From: Phenylobacterium sp. SCN 70-31
GTDB taxonomy: Bacteria; Pseudomonadota; Alphaproteobacteria; Caulobacterales; Caulobacteraceae
DNA: 64,000 bases
Assembly (NCBI RefSeq): GCF_001724605.1
Contig: NZ_MEEX01000003.1
Coordinates: 62,001 to 126,000, forward strand
Reading direction: 5' to 3'
In this document: positions 1 to 10,704 of the stretch, piece after piece
Position numbering within the stretch: position 1 is the stretch's first letter
Layout of the letters: every line of letters starts with the position of its first letter
Translations under genes and position numbers: made by a program
Notes under the pieces: model-generated
Seen by the model: only the letters and a program-made list of their open reading frames with translations
The model's database searches: none
What the model was told of the DNA's origin: nothing

Positions 1-63
1 GGTACGGCCACTTGGCGCTTACACTCCCCGCCAGACGACATCCCGCCGAACCAGGACACCCCG

Positions 64-1878
<1,815 letters not shown>

Positions 1879-1900
1879 CAGGGGCGTGCGCCGCGCGGTC

Positions 1901-3862
1901 CTAGAACCGCGCACGCACCCCGGCGAAGGCCCCGCGGCCGGCGGTTCCGTAGTTGAGGATGGTCTCGTAATCCTCGTCCAGGAGGTTTTCGATGCGCCCG
2001 AAGATCTCGACCCGCTCGGTGACCGGCCAGGACGCGCGGACGTCGACCACGGTGTAGGCCTTCAGCGCCACCGTGTTGGCGTCGTTGTTGAAGGTCTTGC
2101 CCACATGACGGAGGGCGGCCGCGGTTGAGACGCCGACCGGCCATTCATAGGCCGCCGAGAGGTTCCACATGTGCTCGGGCCGCCGGACCAGCCGCTTGCC
2201 CGCGTTGACGCCCGAGGCGTTCTCCGCGTCGGTCCAGGTGTAGTTGCCCGACACCGTCAGACCCTTGAGCGGCGTCACCTCGCCCGACAGTTCGACGCCT
2301 CGCGCCCGGGTTTTCAGGATGTTGCGGTAGTAACCGAACCGCACCGTCCCGTTCACGCGGCACAGGGGATCGGTCGAAGCGGCCGTGCAGCTGTTGAAAC
2401 GGATCTCGTTGTCGGCGTCCCGATCGAACCAGGTGGCCGACACCCGCGCCCGGTCGAACAGCCGCTGCTCGACGCCGGCGTCCCAGCTCTTCACGCGCTC
2501 GGGCGACAGGCCGGTGTTGCCGAAATCGCTGTACAGCTCGAAGACGCCCGGCGCGCGAAACCCCTCGCCCCAGCTCGCGCGAAGCACCGTCGCGCCGTCG
2601 TTCAGCGACCAGGCCGCGGCGACCTGGCCCACGACGTGGCCGCCGAAGGTGTCGTGGTCGTCATAGCGGAGGCCCCCGGTGAGCGTCAGGCCGCGACCGA
2701 CGCCGGCCTGCATCTGGCCGTACAGGCTGTCGATGCCGACCCTTCCGCGCACATAGGCCGGGTCGGGGACCGCGGGGGTCGGCGAACGGGTCCGCATCCG
2801 CGCCGTCTCGCTCTCGGCGCCGAAAGTCACGGTCCAATCCTCCCGGATCGCGAACACGCCCTGATACTCGAATCGCCGATTCTTGCCTGCCGCATCGAAG
2901 GTCAGCGGCTGAGTCGCGGCGCGAAGGGGATTCAAATTCTCCCGATCAGTGTCGGTGTAGGCGAAGGCCACTCTGTTCTTCAGCCGTCCGTCGAGAAGGG
3001 CGGCGTTGAGGCCGGCGTACGCCACCAGCTCCGCCGTGCGCCCGAACTCCGGCGTATCGGCGCCGACGGCGTCGAAGTCGTTGCGCCCCCGCGAATAGAC
3101 CGCCCTCACCTCGGCCGAGATCGCGTCCGTCAGGGTCACCCGCAGGCGTCCCGAGGCGCCGGCGTTGATGTAGCCGTCCCGCTCGCGCCCCAGCCGGTAG
3201 GCCGAGAAGCCATCGGTGGTGTAGTATCCGCCGGCCAGCCGCCACGCGACGCGATCCGAACGCCCGCCCACGCCGGCCCGCAGGTAGGCGGTGTCGCGGG
3301 CGCCGGCCTCCACATTGGCCGAGGCCTCGAAGACCTCCTCCGGTTCACGCGTGACGATGTTCACCACCCCGCCGATGGCCTGGCTGCCCCACAGGGTCGA
3401 CTGGGCGCCGCGAAGCACCTCGATGCGCGCGATATCGCCGATGAGCAGGTTGCCGGCGTTGAAGCCGCCCTGGGTCGAGGACGGATCGTTGAGCTTCACG
3501 CCGTCGATCAGCACCACGGTATGCTGGCTCTCGGCGCCGCGGATGTTCAGGCTCGTGGACGCGCCCGGCCCGCCGTTGCGGGTGAAGCTGACGCCCGGCG
3601 TCCGGGCCAGCAGGTCCGCCGCCGCCGTCGCCTGGCTGCTCCGGATGACCGCGTCCGTCAGGACGGTCACCGACTGTCCCACCCGGTCGCGCGCCTGCGC
3701 CGTGCGGTTGGCGGTCACGACCACCTCGGCCACGCCGGTGGCGCCCGCTCGCGCCGCGACATCCGGGTCGGGCGCATCCTGCAATTCGGCCGCCCACGCG
3801 CCCGTCCCCGCCCCTGCCGCCACCAGGGCGAGCGCCGATCCGATGAAGAGGGCCTTGCCCAT
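1901..3862 (-). CDS. btuB: TonB-dependent vitamin B12 outer-membrane receptor (BtuB-like)
   Basis: A 653-residue TonB-dependent receptor that should carry cobalamin across the outer membrane. The start is the ATG at 3862, just before a signal peptide (MGKALFIGSALALVAAGAG, cleavage after AWA). An AAGGGG element lies about 9 nt upstream. An open frame continues further upstream, but it runs through the riboswitch leader. A TonB-box-like VVVTANR is followed by a plug domain with LNIRGAESQHTVVLIDGV and RIEVLRGAQSTLWGSQAIGG. The C-terminal beta barrel ends in Phe, as expected for Bam recognition. The B12 assignment rests on the cobalamin riboswitch directly upstream and the neighbouring btuFCD genes. 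Confidence 0.93.
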   Translation of the reverse strand: MGKALFIGSALALVAAGAGTGAWAAELQDAPDPDVAARAGATGVAEVVVTANRTAQARDRVGQSVTVLTDAVIRSSQATAAADLLARTPGVSFTRNGGPGASTSLNIRGAESQHTVVLIDGVKLNDPSSTQGGFNAGNLLIGDIARIEVLRGAQSTLWGSQAIGGVVNIVTREPEEVFEASANVEAGARDTAYLRAGVGGRSDRVAWRLAGGYYTTDGFSAYRLGRERDGYINAGASGRLRVTLTDAISAEVRAVYSRGRNDFDAVGADTPEFGRTAELVAYAGLNAALLDGRLKNRVAFAYTDTDRENLNPLRAATQPLTFDAAGKNRRFEYQGVFAIREDWTVTFGAESETARMRTRSPTPAVPDPAYVRGRVGIDSLYGQMQAGVGRGLTLTGGLRYDDHDTFGGHVVGQVAAAWSLNDGATVLRASWGEGFRAPGVFELYSDFGNTGLSPERVKSWDAGVEQRLFDRARVSATWFDRDADNEIRFNSCTAASTDPLCRVNGTVRFGYYRNILKTRARGVELSGEVTPLKGLTVSGNYTWTDAENASGVNAGKRLVRRPEHMWNLSAAYEWPVGVSTAAALRHVGKTFNNDANTVALKAYTVVDVRASWPVTERVEIFGRIENLLDEDYETILNYGTAGRGAFAGVRARF

Positions 3863-4007
3863 GTCGTATCCCCTTGTCCCATGGCGCGCGGGGACGGCGT
3901 CCTGGCGAACGCCGGCTTCGGCCGCGCGCGCGACCGCACCACGTCGCCTCTCGGGGAAACCCGCTCGCCCGGCGCACCTCGGCCGGTCGAAGGACGACTG
4001 CGTCGGG

Positions 4008-4164
4008 CAGGTCTCCTGGCTCACGGGTCAAGGCCGGTGCGCGTCGCCTTCCCAGACTCCCTGAGGATCCCAGTGGCGTTCGACGCGCGGGCTCGCCGCC
4101 TACAGTTGCGAGGGCAGCCGGGGCTTCGGACCCCGTTCCCTATTCTCCCCTTGCGGGGAACCTG
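4008..4164 (-). ncRNA. Cobalamin riboswitch upstream of btuB
   Basis: On the minus strand the leader carries the B12 box (GCCCTCGCAACTGTA, around 4109-4123) and the closing GAGCCAGGAGACCTGCC (around 4007-4024). CAGGT at 4160-4164 can pair with ACCTG at 4008-4012 as P1. It lies 146 nt before the btuB start. I see no T-rich intrinsic terminator in the platform, so control by masking the ribosome binding site is more likely than termination. This family represses uptake and synthesis genes when adenosylcobalamin is bound. Confidence 0.95.
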
Positions 4165-4175
4165 ACGCAGGCGCC

Positions 4176-4204
4176 GAGCTACCCCCAGCGCCGGCCACGG
4201 TCAA
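4176..4204 (-). promoter_or_regulatory. Sigma-70-like promoter for the btuB riboswitch transcript
   Basis: On the minus strand TTGACC (4199-4204) is followed by a 17-nt spacer and TAGCTC (4176-4181), about 12 nt before the riboswitch P1. The same arrangement precedes the other two riboswitches in this window. The -35 is strong and the -10 weak, as is common in alphaproteobacteria. The promoter lies just after the stop of the phosphatase-like gene, so btuB can be transcribed independently of the operon upstream. Confidence 0.65.
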
Positions 4205-4216
4205 TCCGCCCCCAAG

Positions 4217-4729
4217 TCACCCCCGGGTCACCGCCGACCCGGTGACGGGCCGCCATTCGAACAGCGGTCCTTCAAACGCCTCCGCCCCACGGCCGATGGC
4301 GGCGATGGCGGCGACCATCCGGCCGCCCCGGGCGAGCGCGGCGTCCGCCAGGGCCACCATCAGCGGATTGGGCGTGGCGGCCGGCGACAACGACCTCAGG
4401 GCCTGGGCCAGCTCGGCCTCCCGCCCCGGCGCCGTGGCCTGACAGGCGACGGCGTAGGCAGCCGCCGTCGAGCGGCTGACGCCAGCGTAGCAGAAGACGG
4501 CGAGCGTCGCGGCGTCGCGGCCGAAGGCCAGGATCTCCCCGACCAGCGCCGCGTCCGGCGGCGTGAGCCCGACGCGCGGTTCGGCGATGTCGTTGAACCG
4601 GAGTTCCAGGCGCCGTCGAGCACTCTGCGGTCCCGCGCCTTCGGCGGCCGGAGAGCGCAGCACCAGCAGATCGGCCTCCGCCATCGGCGCCCGACCCGCA
4701 TGGCGTTCCGGCCCGACGATCAGGCGCAT
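4217..4729 (-). CDS. Tyrosine-phosphatase-like protein (CX5R) at the end of the cob operon
   Basis: This 170-residue protein carries a phosphatase loop CYAGVSRST near residue 80 (Cys-X5-Arg followed by Ser/Thr). It resembles the family annotated as predicted protein tyrosine phosphatase (COG5350-like, from memory). The ATG at 4729 overlaps the end of cobS by 10 nt, so it is probably translationally coupled and is the last gene of the cobalamin operon. No recognisable alpha-ribazole phosphatase (CobC, histidine-phosphatase type, or CobZ) is in the locus. I infer that this enzyme may remove the 5'-phosphate from the CobS product or from alpha-ribazole phosphate. A regulatory role on phosphoproteins is the alternative. 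Confidence 0.75.
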   Translation of the reverse strand: MRLIVGPERHAGRAPMAEADLLVLRSPAAEGAGPQSARRRLELRFNDIAEPRVGLTPPDAALVGEILAFGRDAATLAVFCYAGVSRSTAAAYAVACQATAPGREAELAQALRSLSPAATPNPLMVALADAALARGGRMVAAIAAIGRGAEAFEGPLFEWRPVTGSAVTRG

Positions 4730-5487
4730 GTCGCGACCGCCACGACACCCAGCAGGGCGCAGACCTCGGCCGTCTGTTCCACGGCGCCCAGGACATCGCC
4801 GGTATGGCCGCCGAGCCGGCGCCAAGCGACCCCGATCACGACCGCCGCGCCCAGGGCCGCGCCCAGCACCGCCGCCCCCGCCGCGAGGGGACCGAGCATC
4901 GCCAGCGGCCAGGCCGCCAACATCAGGGAAAAGGCCAGCTCCCAGGTCCGCACCCCGGCCTGCGCCGGCGTCCAGCGGGTGGGTCGCCCCTCGGGCGCAT
5001 AGGGCGTAAGCCGCATGGCCGTCACCGCCGCGGCGCGGCCCAGGCCGTGGACGGCGACCAGCGCCCAGAACGCCGCCGCCGGCGCAAGCGCCGCCAGGCC
5101 CGCAACCTTCAACCCGACCGCCACGACCAGGGCCAGGACGCCGTAGGTCCCGATTCGGCTGTCCTTCATGATCTCGATCCGGCGGGCGGGCGTGGCGCCT
5201 CCGAACAGGCCGTCGGCCGTGTCGGCGAGGCCGTCCTCGTGCAGTGCGCCCGTGACCAGCAGACCGGCCGCCAGCGCGAGGACGGCGGCCACCGCGGGCG
5301 GCCACAACTGCGCTGCGCCCACGAAGACGACGCCGGCGATCGCCCCCACCAGTTGGCCCACCAGCGGGAACCAGCGGGCGCTGCGCGTCACCCAGTCGGG
5401 CTCGAAGGCGGACAGGCGCGGCGCCGGAAGGCGGGTCAGGAACTGCGCCGCCACGACAAGCAGCACCATTTCCCGACGGAAATTCAA
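4720..5487 (-). CDS. cobS: Adenosylcobinamide-GDP ribazoletransferase (cobalamin synthase)
   Basis: This integral membrane enzyme joins adenosylcobinamide-GDP to alpha-ribazole or its 5'-phosphate, the last assembly step of cobalamin. It corresponds to CobV in Pseudomonas naming and is unrelated to the cobaltochelatase CobS. The 255-residue protein shows the family block GALHEDGLADTADGLFGG near residue 80, followed by RIEIMKDSRIGTYGV, then several hydrophobic helices in its C-terminal two thirds. The start shown is a TTG overlapping the cobT stop (TTGA). An in-frame ATG at 5469 with GGGAA upstream is also possible. The 3' end overlaps the phosphatase-like gene. Confidence 0.93.
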   Translation of the reverse strand: MNFRREMVLLVVAAQFLTRLPAPRLSAFEPDWVTRSARWFPLVGQLVGAIAGVVFVGAAQLWPPAVAAVLALAAGLLVTGALHEDGLADTADGLFGGATPARRIEIMKDSRIGTYGVLALVVAVGLKVAGLAALAPAAAFWALVAVHGLGRAAAVTAMRLTPYAPEGRPTRWTPAQAGVRTWELAFSLMLAAWPLAMLGPLAAGAAVLGAALGAAVVIGVAWRRLGGHTGDVLGAVEQTAEVCALLGVVAVATCA

Positions 5488-6512
5488 ACCTGTCCTCCCA
5501 GAACTTCATCCAACTGGGCCACATCGGTCAGCAGGCGCGCGGCGGCGCGCACCAGCGGCAGCGCCAGCAGGGCTCCCGTGCCTTCGCCCAGCCGCAGCGA
5601 CAGGTCCAGCAACGGTCGCGCCTTCAGCGCCTCCAGCATCCGGGCATGCCCCTTCTCGGCCGAGCGATGGGAGAAGATCAGGTAGTCCTTCGCCGCAGGC
5701 TCCAGCCGCACCGCGACCAGGGCGGCGGCCGAGCCGATGAAGCCGTCGACGATCACCGGCCGCCGCACCGCGGCCGCGCCCAGGACCGCGCCGGCCATCA
5801 TGGCGATCTCGAAGCCCCCGAACTCGGCCAGCACCTCCAGGGGTGCGGTGGCGGGCGTCCGTCGCGCGGCCGCCTCCAGCGCGGCGGCCTTGCGCCTCAT
5901 CCCCTCCGCGTCATGGCCGGCGCCCGCGCCGATGCAGTCGGCCAGCGGCGCCGGCGCCAGGCGGTGCATCAGCAGCGCGGCCGAGGCGCTGTTGCCGATG
6001 CCCATCTCGCCCAGTAGCAGCACCTCGAATCGGCCCTCGGCGAGGTGCTCGCGGGCGATGGCCGCCCCGCGCGCCAGGGCGTCCCTGGCCTCCGGAACGG
6101 TCATGGCCGACCCGACCACCGCGTTCGCCGTGCCCCGCCCGACCTTGGCGTCCAGCAGGCCGGGATGCGGCGCGAGGTCGGCCGCCACGCCGGCGTCCAC
6201 AACCAGCACCTCGGCCCCCACGGCGCGGGCGAAGGCGTTGGCGCTGGCCTTTCCCGCCAGCAGGGTGGCCACCATCGCCCGGGTCACCGAAGCCGGATAG
6301 GCCGACACGCCGGCCTCCGCGAGGCCATGATCCCCGGCGCAGAGCAGCAGCAGGGCCTTGTCGGCGCGGACCTCGGCCGAGCCGCGGATCATTGCCAGTC
6401 GCAGGGCCAGCGCCTCGATGCGGCCCAGCGCGCCCGGGGGCTTGGCCTTGCCGTCCAGCCGCGCCTGCACGGCGACGGCCAGGGCTGCGTCCGCCGTCGG
6501 GACCACCTTCAT
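5484..6512 (-). CDS. cobT: Nicotinate-nucleotide-dimethylbenzimidazole phosphoribosyltransferase
   Basis: CobT (CobU in Pseudomonas naming) activates the lower ligand by transferring phosphoribose from nicotinate mononucleotide to dimethylbenzimidazole, giving alpha-ribazole 5'-phosphate. The 342-residue product matches the family length. Visible signatures are [16 protein letters not shown], the [14 protein letters not shown] block and [13 protein letters not shown], which contains the proposed catalytic Glu. The C-terminal region has [12 protein letters not shown] and [10 protein letters not shown], typical of CobT. The ATG at 6512 overlaps the cobQ stop (ATGA), and the TGA overlaps the TTG start of cobS. 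Confidence 0.95.
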   Translation of the reverse strand: MKVVPTADAALAVAVQARLDGKAKPPGALGRIEALALRLAMIRGSAEVRADKALLLLCAGDHGLAEAGVSAYPASVTRAMVATLLAGKASANAFARAVGAEVLVVDAGVAADLAPHPGLLDAKVGRGTANAVVGSAMTVPEARDALARGAAIAREHLAEGRFEVLLLGEMGIGNSASAALLMHRLAPAPLADCIGAGAGHDAEGMRRKAAALEAAARRTPATAPLEVLAEFGGFEIAMMAGAVLGAAAVRRPVIVDGFIGSAAALVAVRLEPAAKDYLIFSHRSAEKGHARMLEALKARPLLDLSLRLGEGTGALLALPLVRAAARLLTDVAQLDEVLGGQV

Positions 6513-8008
6513 CCGCCCGCGCTCCCCACCCCTGCCGGCCCGACGCCGCCCAACCCGACACCCGCCAGCGTGGCCAGCCCAGCGATGTCCAGGGCGCCCG
6601 CCAGCACCTCGGCGATCTCGTCCAGGGCGGCGTCCACCACGCCGCCGTAGTCGCCGATCCGGCTCTCGGCGCCGAGCATCGCCAGGAACGCGGCGCGGGC
6701 CTCGGCCGCGGCGAACAGCCCGTGGACATAGGCGCCCATGATCCGTCCATCGGACGACACGCAGCCCCGATCCGCATCGGCTGGCCCATCGGCGATCTCG
6801 AGCCACGGCGCGGCGGCGCCCGTGGTGCGGCCGACGTGCATCTCGTAGCCCTCGAACCGCGCGCCCAGCATCGTCCCATGCACCGGCCGCAGCACCTTGT
6901 CGCCGGTCAGCACCGTCTCCACCGGCAGCAGGCCCAGGCCGTTCGCGGCGCCGGGCGGTCCTTCCACGCCCGTGGGGTCGCTCACGCGCCGACCCAGCAT
7001 CTGGTAGCCGCCGCACACCCCCAGCACGCGACCGCCGCGCCGGACATGGGCGGCGAGATCCACGTCCCAGCCCTGTTCGCGCAGGAACCCCAGGTCGGCC
7101 AGCGTCGCCTTGGAGCCCGGCAGGATCACCAGGTCCGCGTCTCCGGGCAACGCACGGCCGGGCGGCACGAACCTGAGGTCCACGTCCGGCTCGGCCCGCA
7201 GGGGATCGAAGTCGTCGAAATTGGCGATCCGCGACAGCATCGGGACCGCGATGGTCACGGCTCGCCGCGCCCCGTCCCGGACGTGTTCGAGCACGACCGC
7301 GTCCTCGGCGGGCAGGCGCGCGGCGGCTCCGAGCCACGGGACCATGCCGAAGTCCGCCCAGCCCGTGCGCGCGGAGATCTCCGTCCGACCCCCGTCGAAA
7401 AGGCGAGGATCACCCCGAAACTTGTTGATCAGAAAGCCTTTCACCCGATTCCGATCCGCCTCGTCCAGCACCACCTGCGCCCCGACCAGGCTGGCGATCA
7501 CATGGCCGCGGTCGATGTCGCCGACCAGCACGACGGGAACGTCCGCGGCGTGGGCGAAACCCATGTTGGCGATGTCGTTGGCCCTCAGGTTCGTTTCCGC
7601 CGGGCTACCGGCGCCCTCCACGATCACCAGGTCCGCCTCGCCCTCCAGCCGGCGGAAACTTTCGACCACGGTGGGCAGCAGGGCGGCCTTGCGGTGCTGA
7701 TAGCCGGCCGCCTTCCACGTCCCCGCCATCCGCCCCCGCACCACGAGTTGCGCGCCCACGTCCGACTGCGGCTTGAGCAGGACGGGGTTCATGTCGACGG
7801 TCGGCGGCGTGCGGCAGGCCAGCGCCTGGAGCGCCTGGGCGCGGCCGATCTCGCCCCCGTCGGCGGTGACCGCGGCGTTGTTGGACATGTTCTGCGGCTT
7901 GAAGGGGCGCACCCTGAACCCGCGGTTCGCGAACAGCCGGCAGAGCCCGGCCACCAGCACCGACTTGCCCACGTCCGACCCGCAGCCCTGGAGCATCAGC
8001 GCGGCCAT
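6509..8008 (-). CDS. cobQ: Cobyric acid synthase
   Basis: CobQ amidates four peripheral carboxylates of adenosylcobyrinate a,c-diamide using glutamine and ATP. The 499-residue protein starts with a P-loop-like [13 protein letters not shown] and the [11 protein letters not shown] block, followed by [11 protein letters not shown] and MNPVLLKPQ. The C-terminal half is a class I glutamine amidotransferase-like domain with the nucleophile elbow [10 protein letters not shown] and the later His in GAYVHGLF. The ATG at 8008 lies inside the end of cbiB (13-nt overlap). The Gly-rich C-terminal tail ([17 protein letters not shown]) is low complexity and probably disordered. Confidence 0.96.
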   Translation of the reverse strand: MAALMLQGCGSDVGKSVLVAGLCRLFANRGFRVRPFKPQNMSNNAAVTADGGEIGRAQALQALACRTPPTVDMNPVLLKPQSDVGAQLVVRGRMAGTWKAAGYQHRKAALLPTVVESFRRLEGEADLVIVEGAGSPAETNLRANDIANMGFAHAADVPVVLVGDIDRGHVIASLVGAQVVLDEADRNRVKGFLINKFRGDPRLFDGGRTEISARTGWADFGMVPWLGAAARLPAEDAVVLEHVRDGARRAVTIAVPMLSRIANFDDFDPLRAEPDVDLRFVPPGRALPGDADLVILPGSKATLADLGFLREQGWDVDLAAHVRRGGRVLGVCGGYQMLGRRVSDPTGVEGPPGAANGLGLLPVETVLTGDKVLRPVHGTMLGARFEGYEMHVGRTTGAAAPWLEIADGPADADRGCVSSDGRIMGAYVHGLFAAAEARAAFLAMLGAESRIGDYGGVVDAALDEIAEVLAGALDIAGLATLAGVGLGGVGPAGVGSAGG

Positions 8009-8943
8009 GCGAACGCTCCTATCGCCAGCGCGGCCCACAGCAGGCCGCACGCCCGCACATAGACCGAAAGCCCGCGGCGCAGATCCGCGGATGTGGGCGC
8101 GCGCCCCTCGCCGAACACCGGCCGGTCGTGGGCCTCGCCGTCGTACGACGCCGGGCCGCCCAGGCGGACCCGAAGCGCGCCGGCCATCGCCGCCTCGGGC
8201 CACCCCGCGTTGGGCGAGGCGTGCTTGGGCGCATCCCGCCACATCGCGCGCCAGCCGCCCGCGCCCGCCAGGGCCACCACAGCGCCGGCCAGCCGCGCCG
8301 GGATCAGGTTCATGAGATCGTCCGTGCGCGCGGCCGCCCAGCCGAAGTCGCGCCAGCGGGGTTCGCGGTGTCCGATCAGGCTGTCGGCGGTGTTCACCGC
8401 CTTGTAGGCGAAGAGGCCCGGCAGGCCGCCCAGGACGAACCAGAAGACCGGCGCGGCCACGCCGTCGTTGAAACTCTCGGCCAGGCTCTCCAGCGCCGCG
8501 GCGGCGACGCCGGCCTCGTCCAGGGTCCCGGTGTCCCGGCCCACGATCATGCCGACGGCCCGACGCGCGCCCGGGAGGTCGCCCGCCTCCAGCGGTCGCA
8601 ACACGGCAAGGACGTGGTCGTACAGGCTGCGCTGCGCCAGGCCGACCGATCCCGCCAGGGCGGCCAGCATCATCCCGACGGGCCAGGATACGAAGCCGAC
8701 CCCCCATTCCAGGCCCCACCCCAGCGCCGCCGCGCCGCCGCCCACCAGCAGGACGGTGGCCGCGCCCAGAGCCCGCCGCATCGCGCCGGACAGGGCCGGC
8801 CGGTTCCAGGCCCGCTCCAGGGTCGAGATCGCCGACCCCGCCCAGACCACCGGATGCGGAAGCCGCCGATGCAGCCGGTCGGGGTATCCCACGGCGGCGT
8901 CCAGCCCGGCGGCGGCCAGAACCAGGAGCGGGTCAGCCGGCAC
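7996..8943 (-). CDS. cbiB: Adenosylcobinamide-phosphate synthase
   Basis: CbiB (CobD in Pseudomonas naming) attaches (R)-1-amino-2-propanol phosphate to adenosylcobyric acid at the membrane. The 315-residue protein contains the family blocks [33 protein letters not shown] and [14 protein letters not shown], followed by [19 protein letters not shown]. Several hydrophobic segments fit a multi-pass inner-membrane protein. The start is the GTG at 8943, overlapping the end of the ATPase gene upstream by 11 nt. Its substrate aminopropanol phosphate would come from the cobD product encoded at the head of the same operon. Confidence 0.95.
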   Translation of the reverse strand: MPADPLLVLAAAGLDAAVGYPDRLHRRLPHPVVWAGSAISTLERAWNRPALSGAMRRALGAATVLLVGGGAAALGWGLEWGVGFVSWPVGMMLAALAGSVGLAQRSLYDHVLAVLRPLEAGDLPGARRAVGMIVGRDTGTLDEAGVAAAALESLAESFNDGVAAPVFWFVLGGLPGLFAYKAVNTADSLIGHREPRWRDFGWAAARTDDLMNLIPARLAGAVVALAGAGGWRAMWRDAPKHASPNAGWPEAAMAGALRVRLGGPASYDGEAHDRPVFGEGRAPTSADLRRGLSVYVRACGLLWAALAIGAFAWPR

Positions 8944-9721
8944 GCCGCAGGACCTCGATCAACGGCCCTTCCGCCCCCTGGACGATCACCGCCTCCACGC
9001 CATAGGCCGCGCGCAGGACCTCGGGCGCGAGGCAAGACTCCGGCGGCCCGTCGGCGACGATACGGCCCTGCGCCAGCACCACGACGCGGTCGGCGACGCG
9101 CGCGGCCAGGGACAGGTCGTGCAGGGTGACGACCACGCCGCTCCCCTGCTCCGCGAGGCCGCGGAACAGGGCCAGCGCATCGAGCGCATGACCAGGGTCC
9201 AGCCCGGTGAGCGGCTCATCGGCCAGCAGCCACGCCGGCCGGCCCGCCAGCGCGCGGGCGACGAACACCCGGGCCCGCTCCCCGCCGGACAAGGTCGTCA
9301 CCACCCGTTCGGCGAAATCGCTCACGCCGGCCGCGCTCATGGCCGCCTCCACCGCCTCGTGGTCCTCGCGGCCGAGCCCCCACGGCCCGGTATAGGCGGT
9401 GCGGCCCAGGCCGACGAAGGTCCGCACCGTGACCGCCCAGGCCACTTCCGGCGTCTGAGGCAGGAAGCCCACCCGCCGGGCCCTCTCGCGCGGCTTCATT
9501 CCCAGCAGCGGGGCGCCGTCGAGGTCGACCGCGCCGGTGTCCGGCCGCCGCAGGCCGGCCAGAGTCTCGAGCAAGGTCGATTTCCCCGCGCCGTTGGGGC
9601 CGACGATGGCGGTGACGGCCCGCGGGGCCAGCGCCAGGCTGACGTCGCGCAGGATCGGCGCGCCGCCCAGGGCGACCTCGAGGTTCCGGGCCTCGATCGG
9701 GCGGGCTTGGGCGTCGCTCAC
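8933..9721 (-). CDS. btuD: ABC transporter ATPase, corrinoid import (BtuD-like)
   Basis: This 262-residue ATPase should drive the BtuC permease. Motifs appear in order: Walker A GPNGAGKS near residue 40, the Q-loop in VGFLPQTPEV, the signature LSGGERARVFVARAL, Walker B AWLLADEPLTGLD and the H-loop TLHD. It belongs to the iron-siderophore/B12 (FepC/BtuD) ATPases by sequence and by its place between btuC and cbiB. The start is a GTG at 9721 that overlaps the btuC stop (GTGA). Haem or siderophore transport would be the alternative, but operon content and the riboswitch favour corrinoids. Confidence 0.92.
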   Translation of the reverse strand: MSDAQARPIEARNLEVALGGAPILRDVSLALAPRAVTAIVGPNGAGKSTLLETLAGLRRPDTGAVDLDGAPLLGMKPRERARRVGFLPQTPEVAWAVTVRTFVGLGRTAYTGPWGLGREDHEAVEAAMSAAGVSDFAERVVTTLSGGERARVFVARALAGRPAWLLADEPLTGLDPGHALDALALFRGLAEQGSGVVVTLHDLSLAARVADRVVVLAQGRIVADGPPESCLAPEVLRAAYGVEAVIVQGAEGPLIEVLRRAG

Positions 9722-10704
9722 GCCAGCCTCCGCCGCATGCCGATAAGGATGGCCAGGAAGAACGGGCCGCCCAGGGCCGTCATCGCGACGCTCAGCTTCA
9801 CCTCGGTCGCCGCCGGCGTCAGCCGCACCAGGATGTCGGCCGCCAGGACCAGGATCGCCCCGCCCAGGAACGATGGCAGCAGCAGCGCGCCCGGCCGCGC
9901 GCCCACGAAGGGCCGCAACAGGTGCGGCGTCACCAGCCCCACGAACCCGATCACGCCGGTGACCGCAACGCTGGAGCCGACCGCCAGCGCCACGCCCACC
10001 GCCAGCAGCAGCCGCGCCCGGCCGAGGTCGACTCCCAGCGAGCGCGCGCCGGTCTCGCCCAGGGTCAGCGCATCCAGCGACCGCCCGAGCGTCAGCAGCA
10101 GGGCGCATCCCGCCAGCACGCCGGGGGCGGCCAGCCGGACCTCCTCGACGCTGCGGTCGGCCAGCGACCCCATCAGCCAGTTGACGATCTCGTTCACCGA
10201 CCAGGGATCGGGAGCCAGGTTGAGCGCCAGCGCCACGCCGGCGCCGGCGATCGTCTGCACGATCACTCCCGCCAGGATGAAGGTGACGAGGCTGGAGGTG
10301 GCGCCCGCCAGGGCCAGCAGCACCACCACCCCTGCCCCCGCCCCGATCATGGCGGCGGCCGGCAACACCCAGGGCGCCCCGCCCGCCAGACCGAAATAGA
10401 GGGTCGCCACCGCCCCGAACGCGGCCATGGCCGAGACGCCCAGCACGCCGGGATCGGCCAGCGCGTTGCGCGTGTAGCCTTGCAAGGCGGCTCCGGAGAG
10501 GCCCAGTGCGCCGCCGACCAGGATCGCCAGCAGCGTGCGCGGCGCCCGCAGCCCGAAGACGATCGCCCAGCGCGGATCGTCGGCGGTCGCCGACCAGGCC
10601 GACCACGGCACCCACACCCGGCCCGCGCTCAGGCTGGCGAACGCCAGGATCGCAAGCAGGCCCGCCGCCGCGGCGTAGACGCCCCATCTCGGCCAGGGGG
10701 TCAT
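9718..10704 (-). CDS. btuC: Corrinoid ABC transporter permease (BtuC-like, FecCD family)
   Basis: A 328-residue multi-pass permease of the FecCD/BtuC family. Family hallmarks are LRAPRTLLAILVGGALGLSGAALQ near residue 53, followed by NALADPGVLGVSAMAA, then GFVGLVTPHLLR in the C-terminal half, which precedes the ATPase-coupling region. About ten hydrophobic helices are apparent. It is coupled to btuF upstream (ATGA at 10701-10704) and to btuD downstream (GTGA). With BtuF and BtuD it should form the inner-membrane importer that takes cobalamin or cobinamide delivered by BtuB. Confidence 0.93.
   Translation of the reverse strand: MTPWPRWGVYAAAAGLLAILAFASLSAGRVWVPWSAWSATADDPRWAIVFGLRAPRTLLAILVGGALGLSGAALQGYTRNALADPGVLGVSAMAAFGAVATLYFGLAGGAPWVLPAAAMIGAGAGVVVLLALAGATSSLVTFILAGVIVQTIAGAGVALALNLAPDPWSVNEIVNWLMGSLADRSVEEVRLAAPGVLAGCALLLTLGRSLDALTLGETGARSLGVDLGRARLLLAVGVALAVGSSVAVTGVIGFVGLVTPHLLRPFVGARPGALLLPSFLGGAILVLAADILVRLTPAATEVKLSVAMTALGGPFFLAILIGMRRRLA

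Noticed and set aside
4720..5487. Reading this gene as the cobaltochelatase CobS subunit to match CobN
   Set aside because: It has no AAA+ ATPase motifs and is a multi-pass membrane protein with the HEDGLADTADG block, so it is cobalamin synthase. The shared name is a nomenclature clash.
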